Assembly (NCBI GenBank): GCA_002720475.1
Contig: PBIL01000008.1
Span: forward strand, 1 to 64,000
Direction: 5' to 3'
DNA length: 64,000 nucleotides
Source: Roseovarius sp.
Lineage (GTDB): Bacteria > Pseudomonadota > Alphaproteobacteria > Rhodobacterales > Rhodobacteraceae
Made by a program: the position numbers and the translations under genes. Below, one piece after another: positions 28,172 through 39,493 of this stretch. Below the pieces are notes generated by a model. That model was not told the origin of the DNA. It made no database searches and saw nothing but the letters and a program-made list of their open reading frames with translations. The stretch's first letter is position 1, and each line of letters opens with the position of its first letter.

Positions 28172-28200
28172 GTGTCATAAAACCGTTACAAAAGTGAAAC
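28172..28200 (+). promoter_or_regulatory. Pho box upstream of pstS
   Basis: Direct repeats with an 11-base period match the PhoB half-site CTGTCAT: GTGTCAT (28172-28178), CCGTTAC (28183-28189) and a weaker GTGAAAC (28194-28200), separated by A-rich spacers. They lie 85-113 bases upstream of pstS, as expected for activation by phosphorylated PhoB. Confidence 0.78.
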
Positions 28201-28284
28201 AAAAGCGTTGCTGAAGCGGCGTAGCAGGGGCGTGGCGGACCGCATCTGCGCGGTCGTCGCGAAACCGAACTCAGGGAGCAACTC

Positions 28285-29322
28285 ATGCTGTTCAAATCCA
28301 CCGTTTCCGCCCTGGCTCTGACGGCGCTCGCCGCCGGTACTGCCGCGGCGCGTGACAACATCCAGATCGCAGGCTCGTCCACCGTGCTGCCCTACGCCGC
28401 GATCGTTGCCGAAGCCTTTGGCGAGAACTTCGACTACCCGACCCCGGTGGTCGAATCGGGCGGCTCGGGGGCCGGCCGCAAGAAGCTCTGCGAAGGCGTG
28501 GGCGAGAACACCATCGACATCGCCAACTCGTCCTCGCGCATCAAGCAGTCGGACATCGACCTCTGCGCGAAGAACGGCGTGACCGAGATCATGGAAGTGC
28601 GCATCGGCTATGACGGCATCGTGTTCGCGTCGGACATCAACGGCCCGTCCTTCGCCTTCACCCCGGCCGACTGGCACGCCGCGCTGGCCGCTCAGGTCAA
28701 CAAGGATGGCGCGCTTGCCGCCAACCCCAACAAGACCTGGAGCGATGTCCGCGCCGACCTGCCCGCGCAGAACATCCTCGCCTTCATCCCCGGCACCAAG
28801 CACGGCACCCGTGAAGTGTTCGACGAGAAGGTGATCATCGCGGGCTGCGAGGAGAACGGCACGTTCGATCTCCACCTCGCGGCGAATGGCGGCGACAAGA
28901 AGGCCGCCGAAAAGGCCTGCATGCAGCTGCGCACCGACGGCGTGTCGGTCGATATCGACGGCGACTACACCGAGACGCTTGCCCGCATCGACGCCAACAA
29001 GCACGCCATCGGCGTGTTCGGCCTGTCGTTCTACCAGAACAACACCGACAAGCTTCAGGTCGCCACCATGAACGGCGTCGAGCCGACGGTGGAAACCATC
29101 GCCTCGGGCGAGTATCCGGTGTCGCGTCCGCTGTACTTCTACGTCAAGAATGCGCATCTCGACGTGATCCCCGGCCTTCAGGAATACATCGAGTTCTTCG
29201 TCTCCGACGAGATCGCCGGCCCCGATGGCCCGCTCGCGGCCTATGGCCTCGTGTCGGACCCGGAACTGGCCAAGACCCAGGAAATGGTCAAGAACCGCGT
29301 CCCCATGGGCGTGCTGAACTGA
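28285..29322 (+). CDS. pstS: Phosphate ABC transporter, periplasmic binding protein
   Basis: The product has 345 residues. A signal peptide (KSTVSALALTALAAGTAAA, cut after about residue 22) targets it to the periplasm. Phosphate-contacting loops are IAGSSTVLPY, SGGSGAGRKKLCEG and the GTKHGTREVF segment. It captures phosphate for PstCAB. A Pho box lies upstream and a strong hairpin downstream, consistent with higher expression than the permease genes. Confidence 0.96.
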   Translation: MLFKSTVSALALTALAAGTAAARDNIQIAGSSTVLPYAAIVAEAFGENFDYPTPVVESGGSGAGRKKLCEGVGENTIDIANSSSRIKQSDIDLCAKNGVTEIMEVRIGYDGIVFASDINGPSFAFTPADWHAALAAQVNKDGALAANPNKTWSDVRADLPAQNILAFIPGTKHGTREVFDEKVIIAGCEENGTFDLHLAANGGDKKAAEKACMQLRTDGVSVDIDGDYTETLARIDANKHAIGVFGLSFYQNNTDKLQVATMNGVEPTVETIASGEYPVSRPLYFYVKNAHLDVIPGLQEYIEFFVSDEIAGPDGPLAAYGLVSDPELAKTQEMVKNRVPMGVLN

Positions 29323-29336
29323 TTCCTGCGACCTCG

Positions 29337-29362
29337 AAGGGTGGCGCAGCGGCGCCACCCTT
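29337..29362 (+). terminator. Intercistronic hairpin between pstS and pstC
   Basis: AAGGGTGGCGC (29337-29347), loop AGCG and GCGCCACCCTT (29352-29362) form a perfect 11-bp stem 15 bases after the pstS stop. No U-run follows, so it is more likely an mRNA-stabilising or partial-termination element than a full terminator. Such hairpins raise the yield of binding protein relative to permease. Confidence 0.75.
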
Positions 29363-29383
29363 CCCAAATCCGGCGGAGAGCAC

Positions 29384-30844
29384 ATGGCTACCGGTTACAT
29401 CCTTCTGATCGTGCTCGGCCTCGCCGTGCTGGGTTTCTTCCTCGGACGGTCACGCGCCCTCTCCATGGCGCGCGAATCGGGGCGGCGCCTCCATTCCCTG
29501 CCCAACTATTACGGACAGGCGGTGGCGCTCTTCACCGCTGTTCCGGCGCTCTTTCTTCTTGCGGCCTGGCTCTTCCTGCAGCCACTTCTGATCGAGAACC
29601 GCGTGAGCGAGATGATCCCCGACCGGGTTATCCCCGACGGCGGTGCCCGCAGCCTTGTCATGGCGGACGTGCGCCGGATTGCCGGGGGTCTTGACGCGCT
29701 GATGGCCGCAGGCCAGATGACCGAGGCCGATCTTGCCAACATGCGCGCCGATTTCACGAATGTGCGCAACCGGCTTGCCAATGTCGGCGTCGCGCTCGGC
29801 TCGAACGTGGAGCCGGCCGTCCTCGAGGCGGCCAAGGAATACCGCAAGGCCCAGAATTCCGGGCGTCTGTGGATGACCGTGGCGGTGCTGGGTCTGGCGC
29901 TCGGGCTCGGCGTCTGGTCCTGGACCCGGATCAATCCAGATCAGCGCGCACGCAACGCCTCGGAAACCTTCGTCCTGGCGCTGCTCATCGGCGCATCGCT
30001 GGTGGCGATCCTGACCACTCTCGGCATCATTGCCTCGCTGCTGATGGAGACCATCAATTTCTTCCGGATGTATCCGGCGAAGGATTTCTTCTTCTCCACG
30101 GTCTGGAACCCGCAATTCCGCGGCGGATCGGATCTCGGTTTCCTGCCGCTGCTCTGGGGCACCATGTATGTGAGTATCGTCGCTCTCGTGGTCGCCGTTC
30201 CGATCGGCCTGATGATCGCGATCTACCTTGCCGAATACGCAAGCAAGCCGCTCCGGGCCTTTGCCAAGCCCGCGATCGAGGTGCTCGCGGGGATCCCGAC
30301 CATCGTCTACGGTCTCTTCGCGCTGATCACGGTCGGACCGTTCCTGCGCGACTTCATCGCGCAGCCGCTCGGGCTCGGCAATTCGTCCTCATCGGTGATG
30401 ACGGCGGGCCTGGTCATGGGGATCATGCTCATTCCCTTCGTGTCGTCGCTTTCGGATGACATCATCAATGCCGTGCCGCAGGCGATGCGTGACGGCGCCT
30501 ACGGGCTTGGCGCGACGCCTTCGGAGACGATCCGCCAGGTGATCCTGCCGGCCGCGCTGCCGGGCGTCGTGGGGGCCATCCTGCTGGCGGCAAGCCGCGC
30601 CATCGGCGAGACGATGATCGTGGTGATGGGGGCCGGGGCGGCGGCCAAGCTTGGCCTGAACCCGTTCGAGGCGATGACCACCATCACCGTGAAGATCGTG
30701 AGCCAGTTGACGGGAGACACGGAATTCGCCAGCCCGGAGACGCTCGTCGCCTTCGCGCTCGGCCTCACGCTTTTCGTCTTCACGCTCGGGCTGAACGTGC
30801 TGGCCCTTTATATCGTGCGCAAGTATCGGGAGCAGTACGAATGA
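29384..30844 (+). CDS. pstC: Phosphate ABC transporter permease PstC
   Basis: The product has 486 residues. An N-terminal membrane region (about 1-75), a soluble insert (about 75-160) and further membrane segments precede the ABC permease core, whose EAA loop region reads AMRDGAYGLGATPSETIRQVILPAALPG. The long N-terminal part is usual in alphaproteobacteria compared with the roughly 320-residue E. coli protein. The stop overlaps pstA (ATGA at 30841). Confidence 0.95.
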   Translation: MATGYILLIVLGLAVLGFFLGRSRALSMARESGRRLHSLPNYYGQAVALFTAVPALFLLAAWLFLQPLLIENRVSEMIPDRVIPDGGARSLVMADVRRIAGGLDALMAAGQMTEADLANMRADFTNVRNRLANVGVALGSNVEPAVLEAAKEYRKAQNSGRLWMTVAVLGLALGLGVWSWTRINPDQRARNASETFVLALLIGASLVAILTTLGIIASLLMETINFFRMYPAKDFFFSTVWNPQFRGGSDLGFLPLLWGTMYVSIVALVVAVPIGLMIAIYLAEYASKPLRAFAKPAIEVLAGIPTIVYGLFALITVGPFLRDFIAQPLGLGNSSSSVMTAGLVMGIMLIPFVSSLSDDIINAVPQAMRDGAYGLGATPSETIRQVILPAALPGVVGAILLAASRAIGETMIVVMGAGAAAKLGLNPFEAMTTITVKIVSQLTGDTEFASPETLVAFALGLTLFVFTLGLNVLALYIVRKYREQYE

Positions 30845-32199
30845 CCGATCTCACAACCGCCGGCACCGTGCCCGCTGCCGCGCCCCGCAAGGGCTCGCTG
30901 CTCGAACAGGACGAACGTACCCGCCGCCGTAACGGTGCCGAGGCGCGGTTCCGTGCCTTGGGCCTGATCGCCGTGACCATCGGGGTGCTCGCGCTCGTGG
31001 GCCTGTTGACGTCGATCCTGATGAACGGCGTTTCCTCTTTCCGGCAGACCTTCATCGAGGTCGAGGTCTTCCTCGATCCCGCGAAACTGGACAAGTCCGG
31101 CAACCGCGATGTCGAGGAAATCTCCAAGGTCACGACATTCGGCTACGCGCCGCTGATCGACGCGGCCATGGCAAAGCTTCTGGAAGAGCATGCGTCGAGC
31201 CTTGAGGGGCTGACCACCAAGCAGGTGGGCGACCTGATCTCGAAGGAAGCCCCCGCCAAGCTGCGCCGCTATGTGCTGGCAAATCCCGACAAGATCGGCG
31301 AGACCGTGCCCTTCCGCCTTCTGGCCAATGGCCGGATCGACGGCTTCTTCAAAGGGCGCGTGACGATGGAAAGCGCGGAGCTTGACCGCAACGTTTCGCC
31401 CGAGCAGCTGCGCCTTGCGCAAAAGCTCAGGGATGCCGGGGTGCTGACCGTCGCCTTCAACTGGGAGTTCTTCACGGCCCCGGATGCGTCCGACACCCGG
31501 CCGGAGGCGGCAGGCCTGGGCGTGGCGATCATCGGTTCGGCCTACATGATGCAGATCGTGCTCGTCCTGTCGCTGCCCATCGGTGTGGCTGCCTCGATCT
31601 ATCTCGAGGAATTCGCGCCACAGAACCGCCTGACCGATCTCATCGAGGTCAACATCTCCAATCTTGCCGCGGTGCCCTCGATCGTCTTCGGTATCCTCGG
31701 CCTTGCGATCTTCATCAACTTCGCCGGTCTGCCGCAATCGGCCCCGATCGTGGGCGGGCTCGTGCTGACGCTGATGACCCTGCCGACGATCATCATCGCC
31801 ACCCGCGCGGCGCTCAAATCGGTGCCGCCGTCGATCCGCGACGCGGCCCTTGGTGTGGGTGCCTCCAAGATGCAGACGGTTTTCCATCATGTGCTGCCGC
31901 TGGCCATGCCCGGCATCCTCACAGGGACCATCATCGGGCTGGCGCAGGCGCTTGGCGAAACGGCACCGCTGCTGCTGATCGGCATGGTGGCCTTCGTGCG
32001 AGAATTCCCCGCCGGACCGCCCGAAGGCTTCTTCGATCCGGCCTCGGCCCTGCCGGTTCAGGTCTACAACTGGACGCAGCGCGGCGATCCGGCCTTTGTC
32101 GAGCGGGCCTCGGGGGCGATCATCGTCCTGCTCGTCTTCCTCGTGATGATGAACATCGTGGCCATCGTGCTGCGCAGACGGTTTGAACGCCGCTGGTGA
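30841..32199 (+). CDS. pstA: Phosphate ABC transporter permease PstA
   Basis: The product has 452 residues. One transmembrane helix (about 38-60) and a periplasmic insert of about 170 residues precede the permease core, with EAA-loop region SIRDAALGVGASKMQTVFHHVLPLAMPG. Like PstC it is longer than the enterobacterial homologue. It starts within the pstC stop, and pstB follows after 16 bases. Confidence 0.95.
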   Translation: MTDLTTAGTVPAAAPRKGSLLEQDERTRRRNGAEARFRALGLIAVTIGVLALVGLLTSILMNGVSSFRQTFIEVEVFLDPAKLDKSGNRDVEEISKVTTFGYAPLIDAAMAKLLEEHASSLEGLTTKQVGDLISKEAPAKLRRYVLANPDKIGETVPFRLLANGRIDGFFKGRVTMESAELDRNVSPEQLRLAQKLRDAGVLTVAFNWEFFTAPDASDTRPEAAGLGVAIIGSAYMMQIVLVLSLPIGVAASIYLEEFAPQNRLTDLIEVNISNLAAVPSIVFGILGLAIFINFAGLPQSAPIVGGLVLTLMTLPTIIIATRAALKSVPPSIRDAALGVGASKMQTVFHHVLPLAMPGILTGTIIGLAQALGETAPLLLIGMVAFVREFPAGPPEGFFDPASALPVQVYNWTQRGDPAFVERASGAIIVLLVFLVMMNIVAIVLRRRFERRW

Positions 32200-32215
32200 G
32201 AGAAGGTAGAAAGCC

Positions 32216-33016
32216 ATGTATGACGCCCCGAACATTGCGGAGAGCACCGTGAGCAACAACCAAATCAAGATCGCCGCGCGCAAGGTGCAGGTCTTTTACG
32301 GCGATACCCATGCCATCAAGGACGTGGACGTGGACATTCTGGACCGGACCGTGACCGCCTTCATCGGGCCGTCGGGTTGTGGCAAGTCAACGTTCCTGCG
32401 CTGCATCAACCGGATGAACGACACGATCGAGAGTTGCCGGGTCGAGGGCGACATCCTGCTCGATGGCGAGGATATCTATGACCGCAAGGTCGATCCGGTG
32501 CAGCTCCGCGCCAAGGTGGGCATGGTGTTCCAGAAGCCGAACCCGTTCCCCAAGTCCATATATGACAACGTGGCCTATGGCCCGCGCATCCACGGCCTGG
32601 CCCGCAGCAAGGCAGAACTTGACGAGATCGTGGAGAAATCGCTCCGCCGCGCCGCGCTCTGGGACGAGGCCAAGGACCGGCTCAGCCAGCCGGGCACCGG
32701 GCTTTCGGGCGGGCAGCAGCAGCGCCTGTGCATCGCCCGCGCCGTGGCCACCGCGCCGGAAGTGCTCTTGATGGACGAGCCCGCCTCGGCGCTCGACCCG
32801 ATCGCCACCGCGCAGGTCGAGGAACTGATCGACGAGCTGCGGCAGGATTACTCGGTGGTGATTGTCACCCACTCGATGCAGCAGGCCGCCCGCGTGAGCC
32901 AGAAGACCGCCTTCTTCCACCTCGGCAACCTGGTCGAGTACGGCGACACGGGCCAGATTTTCACCAATCCCAAGGATCCGCGGACGGAGAGCTACATCAC
33001 CGGGCGCATCGGCTGA
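32216..33016 (+). CDS. pstB: Phosphate ABC transporter ATP-binding protein
   Basis: The product has 266 residues. Walker A is GPSGCGKST, the Q-loop follows [12 protein letters not shown], the ABC signature is LSGGQQQR, Walker [14 protein letters not shown] and the H-loop VTHSMQQA. The motif FQKPNPFP is diagnostic for PstB. It powers phosphate import and participates in PhoR signalling. A GTG about 11 codons downstream is an alternative start. Confidence 0.97.
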   Translation: MYDAPNIAESTVSNNQIKIAARKVQVFYGDTHAIKDVDVDILDRTVTAFIGPSGCGKSTFLRCINRMNDTIESCRVEGDILLDGEDIYDRKVDPVQLRAKVGMVFQKPNPFPKSIYDNVAYGPRIHGLARSKAELDEIVEKSLRRAALWDEAKDRLSQPGTGLSGGQQQRLCIARAVATAPEVLLMDEPASALDPIATAQVEELIDELRQDYSVVIVTHSMQQAARVSQKTAFFHLGNLVEYGDTGQIFTNPKDPRTESYITGRIG

Positions 33017-33030
33017 GGCGAGGACCAGAC

Positions 33031-33750
33031 ATGACCAACGAGCAGCATATCGTTTCCTCCTTCGATCGGGATCTGGAGACGATCCAGGCCCAGATCATGA
33101 AGATGGGTGGCATGGTCGAACGGGCGATCTCGGACGCCGCGCGCTCTCTCGAGACGCGGGACGAGGAACTGGCCGAGGAAGTGCGCGGGCGCGACAAGGC
33201 CATTGACGCGCTCGAGCAGCAGATCAACGAGGACGCCGCTCAGGTGCTCGCGCGGCGCGCGCCCACGGCAAGCGACCTGCGGCTCGTGCTCACGGGCATC
33301 AAGATATCCGCCAGCCTCGAACGGATCGGCGACTATGCCAAGAACATCGCAAAGCGCACCTCCGTTCTTTCGGGCATGGCCCCGGTCAACGGCTCTCCGG
33401 CGGCGCTGCGGCGCATGGCGCGAGAGGTCGAGGAGATGCTCAAGGACGTGCTCGACGCCTATATCCAGCGCGACGCCGATCTTGCCCATGAGGTGATCAA
33501 CCGCGATCAGGACGTGGACCAGATGTATAACGCGATCTTCCGCGAGTTCCTGACCTTCATGATGGAGGATCCGCGCAACATCACGCCCTGCATGCACCTG
33601 CATTTCATCGCCAAGAATACCGAACGCATGGGCGATCTGGTGACATCGGTCGCGGAACAGGTGATCTATCTCGTGACCGGCGAGATGCCCGACGAGCCGC
33701 GCCCGAAGGGCGACAAGACCTCGATCGACCCCTCCATCGCGCCCGTCTGA
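33031..33750 (+). CDS. phoU: Phosphate signalling protein PhoU
   Basis: The product has 239 residues made of two PhoU three-helix bundles with the metal-binding motif ERIGDYAKNIAKR in the first and NTERMGDLVTSVAEQ in the second. It links PstB activity to PhoR and limits phosphate uptake. The start is ATG 33031, 14 bases after pstB. It matters here because PhoR has no visible membrane anchor. Confidence 0.96.
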   Translation: MTNEQHIVSSFDRDLETIQAQIMKMGGMVERAISDAARSLETRDEELAEEVRGRDKAIDALEQQINEDAAQVLARRAPTASDLRLVLTGIKISASLERIGDYAKNIAKRTSVLSGMAPVNGSPAALRRMAREVEEMLKDVLDAYIQRDADLAHEVINRDQDVDQMYNAIFREFLTFMMEDPRNITPCMHLHFIAKNTERMGDLVTSVAEQVIYLVTGEMPDEPRPKGDKTSIDPSIAPV

Positions 33751-33766
33751 AGGAAAGAACCACCCG

Positions 33767-34456
33767 ATGCCTGCCGATCAACCCACCGTGCTACTGGTCG
33801 AGGACGAACCCGCCCAGCGGGAGGTGCTTGGCTACAATCTCGAGGCAGACGGCTTTCGAGTCGTGACGGCCAATAATGGCGAGGAGGCGCTGATGATGGT
33901 GGCAGAGATGCCGCCCGACATCATCGTGCTGGACTGGATGATGCCCAATGTCTCGGGGATCGAGGTCTGTCGGCAACTCAAGACCCGCTCCGAGACGCGC
34001 GGCATTCCGATCATCATGCTTTCGGCGCGCTCCGAGGAGGTGGACCGGGTGCGCGGGCTCGAGACCGGGGCGGATGATTACGTGGTCAAGCCCTATTCGC
34101 TTGTGGAACTCATGGCACGGGTGCGCGCGCAGCTTCGCCGCACCCGGCCCGCAAGCGTGGGCGAACGGCTCGAATACATGGATATCGTGCTTGATGCCGA
34201 AACCCATCGGGTGACGCGCGCCGAGAAGCCGCTGAAGCTTGGCCCGACCGAGTTCCGGCTGCTCTCGACCTTCATGGAGAAGCCTGGCCGCGTCTGGTCC
34301 CGCGAGCAGCTTCTGGACCGGGTATGGGGGCGCGATATCTATGTCGATACCCGCACGGTGGACGTGCATATCGGACGCTTGCGCAAGGCGCTTTGCCAGC
34401 ATGGCGGCGACGATCCGCTGCGCACCGTGCGCGGTGCGGGCTACGCGCTTGGCTGA
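33767..34456 (+). CDS. phoB: Phosphate regulon response regulator PhoB
   Basis: The product has 229 residues. The receiver domain has phospho-acceptor Asp56 in IIVLDWMMPNVSG, Thr/Ser in MLSARSEE and Lys in VVKPYS. The C-terminal OmpR-type winged helix has the segment WGRDIYVDTRTVDVHIGRLRKAL. It binds the Pho box upstream of pstS. It is convergent with the LysR gene after 6 bases. Confidence 0.96.
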   Translation: MPADQPTVLLVEDEPAQREVLGYNLEADGFRVVTANNGEEALMMVAEMPPDIIVLDWMMPNVSGIEVCRQLKTRSETRGIPIIMLSARSEEVDRVRGLETGADDYVVKPYSLVELMARVRAQLRRTRPASVGERLEYMDIVLDAETHRVTRAEKPLKLGPTEFRLLSTFMEKPGRVWSREQLLDRVWGRDIYVDTRTVDVHIGRLRKALCQHGGDDPLRTVRGAGYALG

Positions 34457-34462
34457 TCACGC

Positions 34463-35374
34463 TCAGCGGGGCAGGGGATCTTCGTCCTCGGCCTGACCGG
34501 CCAGCCAGTTGCGGAAGATCGCCAGCGCGGGGTCGCGGGCATTGGCCTCCGGCCAGACGAGGTAATAGGCCCCCTTCATGACCGTCCTGCCGCCCCAGAC
34601 GGTGACGAGCCGCCCTGTGGCGAGATCCTGCTCGGCCAGGTAATCGGGCAGGAGCGCCACGCCGAGACCGTGCAGCGCCGCCTGGGTGATGGTTGCAAAC
34701 TGGTCATACATCGTGCCGCCCGGGCGCATGTTCTCCACGCCATGGGCCGCGAACCATTCCGCCCAGGCATGGGGGCGGGTCTCGATATGCAGCAAGGGCA
34801 GGCGCGCCACCTCTTCGGGTGCCGCGACCGGCCCCGCGCGGTCCAGCAGATCGGGGGCCGCCACCGGCAGCACAGCCTCGCCCCGCAGGCGCAGCGCGCC
34901 CGTGCCCGGCCAGTCCGGTTCTCTGAAATGTATCGCGGCATCAAAGGCTTCCGATGCGAAGTTGAAAGGCTTCAGGCGGGTGGACAGGTTGATCGTCACC
35001 TCCGGGTGCAGCCGGGCGAACTCGGCCAGTCTGGGCACCAGCCAGCGCATTCCGAAGGTCGGCAGGATGGCGAGGCTGAGGCTGCCGCCCACGGGATTGA
35101 CCGCCAGCCTGACCGAGGCCTGGGCGATCTGGTGCAAGGCCGCGCGCACCCGCGCCGCATAGGCCGCCGCCTCGGGCGTCAGCCGGACATGCCGCCCCTG
35201 CCGCTGGAACATCGGAGCGCCGAGCGAGTCTTCCAGGGATTTCAATTGCCTGCTGACCGCACTTTGGGTCTGGGCCAGTTCCTCCGCCGCTGCGGTGACG
35301 CTGCCCAGACGATCGAGCGCCTCGAGCGCGCGCAGCGCCTGGATCGAGGGCAGAAAGCGGCGGGGCAGGCTCAT
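34463..35374 (-). CDS. LysR-family regulator, probable GcdR/GcvA type
   Basis: The product has 303 residues from ATG 35374; an ATG at 35422 would add 16. The N-terminal helix-turn-helix is [35 protein letters not shown], followed by the effector domain (about 90-295). It is divergent from the glutaryl-CoA dehydrogenase gene across 105 bases. In other bacteria a LysR protein next to gcdH responds to glutarate, so that role is likely here. Confidence 0.88.
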   Translation of the reverse strand: MSLPRRFLPSIQALRALEALDRLGSVTAAAEELAQTQSAVSRQLKSLEDSLGAPMFQRQGRHVRLTPEAAAYAARVRAALHQIAQASVRLAVNPVGGSLSLAILPTFGMRWLVPRLAEFARLHPEVTINLSTRLKPFNFASEAFDAAIHFREPDWPGTGALRLRGEAVLPVAAPDLLDRAGPVAAPEEVARLPLLHIETRPHAWAEWFAAHGVENMRPGGTMYDQFATITQAALHGLGVALLPDYLAEQDLATGRLVTVWGGRTVMKGAYYLVWPEANARDPALAIFRNWLAGQAEDEDPLPR

Positions 35375-35479
35375 ACTTGCGAAAACCTCATGTGTTCTTG
35401 TGGAATTATCGTTATTCGGCACGGTTTCGCTAGTGTAGTCTGTTCACAAACCGCACGTTCCCCGCCCAAGGAGGTCTCG

Positions 35480-36703
<1,224 letters not shown>

Positions 36704-36726
36704 CCCTTGCAACCGGAGCCACGGAC

Positions 36727-38001
36727 CTGAGCGGCCCTCATCCGCCCGACCCCGGAAGCCTGTGGCGCGAGAGCGCGGCAGAACGCTTCTGCGCGACGCC
36801 CTTCGAGGGCGAGCAGAGCGCCGATCTGGCCATTGTCGGGGGCGGTTACACCGGGCTTTCGGCGGCACTGACGGCGGCCGGGCAGGGGGCCGAGGTGACG
36901 CTGCTGGAGGCGGCGCATGTCGGGCATGGCGGCTCGGGGCGCAATGTCGGGCTGGTCAATGCCGGGCTGTGGCTGCCTCCCGAGGCGGTCACGGCACGGC
37001 TGGGGCGGGAGGCGGGAGAGCGGCTCAACGCCGCGCTCGCCGCGGGCCCGGATCTGGTCTTCGAGCTGATCGCGCGCCACGCCATCGCCTGCGAGCCGGT
37101 GCGCGCGGGCACGCTGCATCTGGCCCATGCCCCCAAGGGGCTTGCGGAACTGCGCACCCGCGCGGCGCAGCTTGCCGCCCGCGGCGCGCCCGTGACCCTT
37201 CTCGATGCCGCCGAGACCGCGCGGCGCACCGGCACCGCGCGGTTCTGCGGCGCGCTGCGCGATGCGCGCGCGGGCACGATCCAGCCGCTTGCCTATGCGC
37301 GGGGGCTCGCGCGCGCGGCGCGTTCCGCCGGGGCACGCCTCCATGAGGACAGCCCGGTGATCGAGGCCCGCCATGCGGGCGGCCAGTGGATCCTGCGCAC
37401 CGGGGGCGGCACGCTGCGGGCGCGCCGGCTGATCGTGGCGACCAATGCCTATCATCGCCCGATGGAACATGTTGCGCTGCCCCGGGTGCCGGTGGTGCAG
37501 TTCTTCCAGATCGCCACCGAACCGCTGGGGGACAATCTGGCGGGCGATATCCTCGGGCAGGGCGAGGGCTGCTGGGATACCGGGCTGATCATGACCTCGC
37601 TGCGCCGGGACCGGGCCGGGCGGATCATCCTTGGCGGCATGGGCGGGGAGGGGCGCATCCATGCCGACTGGGCGCGGCGCAGGCTTGGACAGCTCTTTCC
37701 GCGGCTGCGGGAGGCGGCCGTGGAACATTGCTGGTCGGGGCGCATCGCCATGACCGGCGACCACCTGCCGCGCATCCTCGGGATCGGCCCGCAAGCCTAT
37801 GCGATCTATGGATATTCCGGCCGAGGGATCGCGCCGGGAACGGTCTTCGGCCGGGCGGCGGCGGAGGCGCTGCTCGGTGAGGAGGAAAGCGGCCTGCCGG
37901 TCCCCGTGATCGCGCGCCATCACGAAAGCCTGCCCGCGCTCAAAAGCCTCTTCTACGAGGCTGGCGCGCGGGCGGTCCACCTGGCCGCTGCCCGTTCATG
38001 A
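36727..38001 (+). CDS. DAO-family FAD oxidoreductase, start codon unclear
   Basis: The protein has about 424 residues if counted from CTG 36727. The FAD-binding GxGxxG is in LAIVGGGYTGLSAALTAA, followed by GHGGSGRNVGLVNAGLW and a C-terminal GYSGRGIAPGTVFGRA, typical of the glycine/D-amino-acid and gamma-glutamylputrescine oxidase type. No ATG, GTG or TTG exists in frame between the upstream stop (36646) and the FAD motif; the first GTG (36895) would delete that motif. GGAG at 36714 with CTG 36727 or ACG 36721 is the best guess. It probably shares transcription with gcdH. Confidence 0.75.
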   Translation: MSGPHPPDPGSLWRESAAERFCATPFEGEQSADLAIVGGGYTGLSAALTAAGQGAEVTLLEAAHVGHGGSGRNVGLVNAGLWLPPEAVTARLGREAGERLNAALAAGPDLVFELIARHAIACEPVRAGTLHLAHAPKGLAELRTRAAQLAARGAPVTLLDAAETARRTGTARFCGALRDARAGTIQPLAYARGLARAARSAGARLHEDSPVIEARHAGGQWILRTGGGTLRARRLIVATNAYHRPMEHVALPRVPVVQFFQIATEPLGDNLAGDILGQGEGCWDTGLIMTSLRRDRAGRIILGGMGGEGRIHADWARRRLGQLFPRLREAAVEHCWSGRIAMTGDHLPRILGIGPQAYAIYGYSGRGIAPGTVFGRAAAEALLGEEESGLPVPVIARHHESLPALKSLFYEAGARAVHLAAARS

Positions 38002-38089
38002 CATTTTTGCACAGCCATTGTGAAGGTTTCTCCCTTGGCGGGCCGACCGGAAACGCCTATCTGCCGCCGAAGCATCACCGGAGCACGGC

Positions 38090-39493
38090 ATGGCCCTCAC
38101 AGACACGAATGCGCGGTTCACCCAAGGCAGCCTGTTTCGGCATGTCACCATCATGTCGGTCACGTCGAGCCTCGGGATCGCGGCGATCTTCGCGGTCGAT
38201 CTGATCGACGTGCTCTTCATCTCGATGCTGGGGCATGCGGAACTGGCCGCGGCGGCGGGCTATGCCGGGGTGGTCATGTTCTTTGCCAGCGCGATGAATA
38301 TCGGCCTGTCGATCGCCGCCGGGGCGCTCGTGGCGCGCGGGCTGGGGCAGGGCAACCGGCGGCTTGCGGCCGAACATGCGGCAAGCACGGCGGTGGTGGC
38401 GGTGGGATTCGGCGCCTTGCTGCCGCTCCTGGCGCTGCCGAACCTCTCCGTCATCCTGGGGCTGATCGGGGCGCAGGGCAGGGTGGCCGAGCTGGCGGCA
38501 GGCTATCTCTGGATCATCCTGCCGAGCACCGCGCTTTCGGGGCTGTCGATGGTGGCCGTGGCGGCGCTGCGCGCCCATGGCGATGCGCGCCACGCGATGA
38601 CACCGTCGCTGCTGGGAGCGCTGGTCAACGGGCTGGCCGATCCGGTCCTGATCTTCGCGCTCGGTCTTGGCCTCGAGGGCGCGGCCATGGCGACGGTGCT
38701 GGCGCGGCTTGCGACGGCCACCATGGCGTTCTGGCTCGTGCAGCGCCATCATCGCGGCTTCTGCTGGCCGGATCTGCCCTGTCTGAAGCGTGACCTCGGG
38801 GATGCGCTGCGCATCGCGCTGCCCGCCATGCTCGGCACGGTGGCAACCCCGGTGGGAACCGCCATCGTCACGCGCGAAATGGCGCGTCATGGCGCGGATG
38901 CGGTGGCGGGCATGGCGGTGATCAACCGGCTGGTGCCCTTCGCCTCGGCTGTGGTGCTGGCGCTTTCTGGCGCGCTCGGGCCGATCTTCGCGCAGAATTT
39001 CGGGGCAGGGCGGATGGACCGGGTGCTGGGCACCTTCCGCGAGGGGCTGCGGTTTCTGACCATCTATGTGCTGGCTGTCTCGGCGCTGCTCTTCCTGCTG
39101 CGCGAGCCGGTGGCCGATCTCTTTGACGCGACGGGCAAGATGCGCGATCTGCTCTATCTGTTCATGGGGCCGCTGGCGCTGGCGATGATCTTCAACGGCG
39201 CGATCTTCGTGTCCAACGCGGCCTTCAACAATCTCGGTCATCCGGGCTATTCGACGCTGCTGAACTGGGGCCGGAACACGCTTGGCACCTGGCCCTTCGC
39301 CGCGGGGTTCGGTCTGATCTGGGGTGCCGAGGGCGTGCTTGTCGGGCAGGCGGTTGGCGGGGCCATCTTCGCGGGGCTGGGGCTGTGGCTCGGGCTGCGG
39401 GTGATCGAGGCCCCGTGCCGCGATCCCCTCAGCCCGCATTACACATGCCCGGACCAGCGCATGCAGGTGCTCACGAACCGCACGTATCGCTAG
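38090..39493 (+). CDS. MATE-family efflux transporter
   Basis: The product has 467 residues with about twelve hydrophobic segments in two MatE repeats (about 20-180 and 240-400). The start TQGSLFRHVTIMSVTSSLGI and repeat segments SAMNIGLSIAAGALVARGLGQG and VVLALSGALGPIFAQNFGAG are family-like. It would export cationic compounds or drugs with Na+ or H+. It stands alone; 210 bases separate it from aroQ. Confidence 0.92.
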   Translation: MALTDTNARFTQGSLFRHVTIMSVTSSLGIAAIFAVDLIDVLFISMLGHAELAAAAGYAGVVMFFASAMNIGLSIAAGALVARGLGQGNRRLAAEHAASTAVVAVGFGALLPLLALPNLSVILGLIGAQGRVAELAAGYLWIILPSTALSGLSMVAVAALRAHGDARHAMTPSLLGALVNGLADPVLIFALGLGLEGAAMATVLARLATATMAFWLVQRHHRGFCWPDLPCLKRDLGDALRIALPAMLGTVATPVGTAIVTREMARHGADAVAGMAVINRLVPFASAVVLALSGALGPIFAQNFGAGRMDRVLGTFREGLRFLTIYVLAVSALLFLLREPVADLFDATGKMRDLLYLFMGPLALAMIFNGAIFVSNAAFNNLGHPGYSTLLNWGRNTLGTWPFAAGFGLIWGAEGVLVGQAVGGAIFAGLGLWLGLRVIEAPCRDPLSPHYTCPDQRMQVLTNRTYR

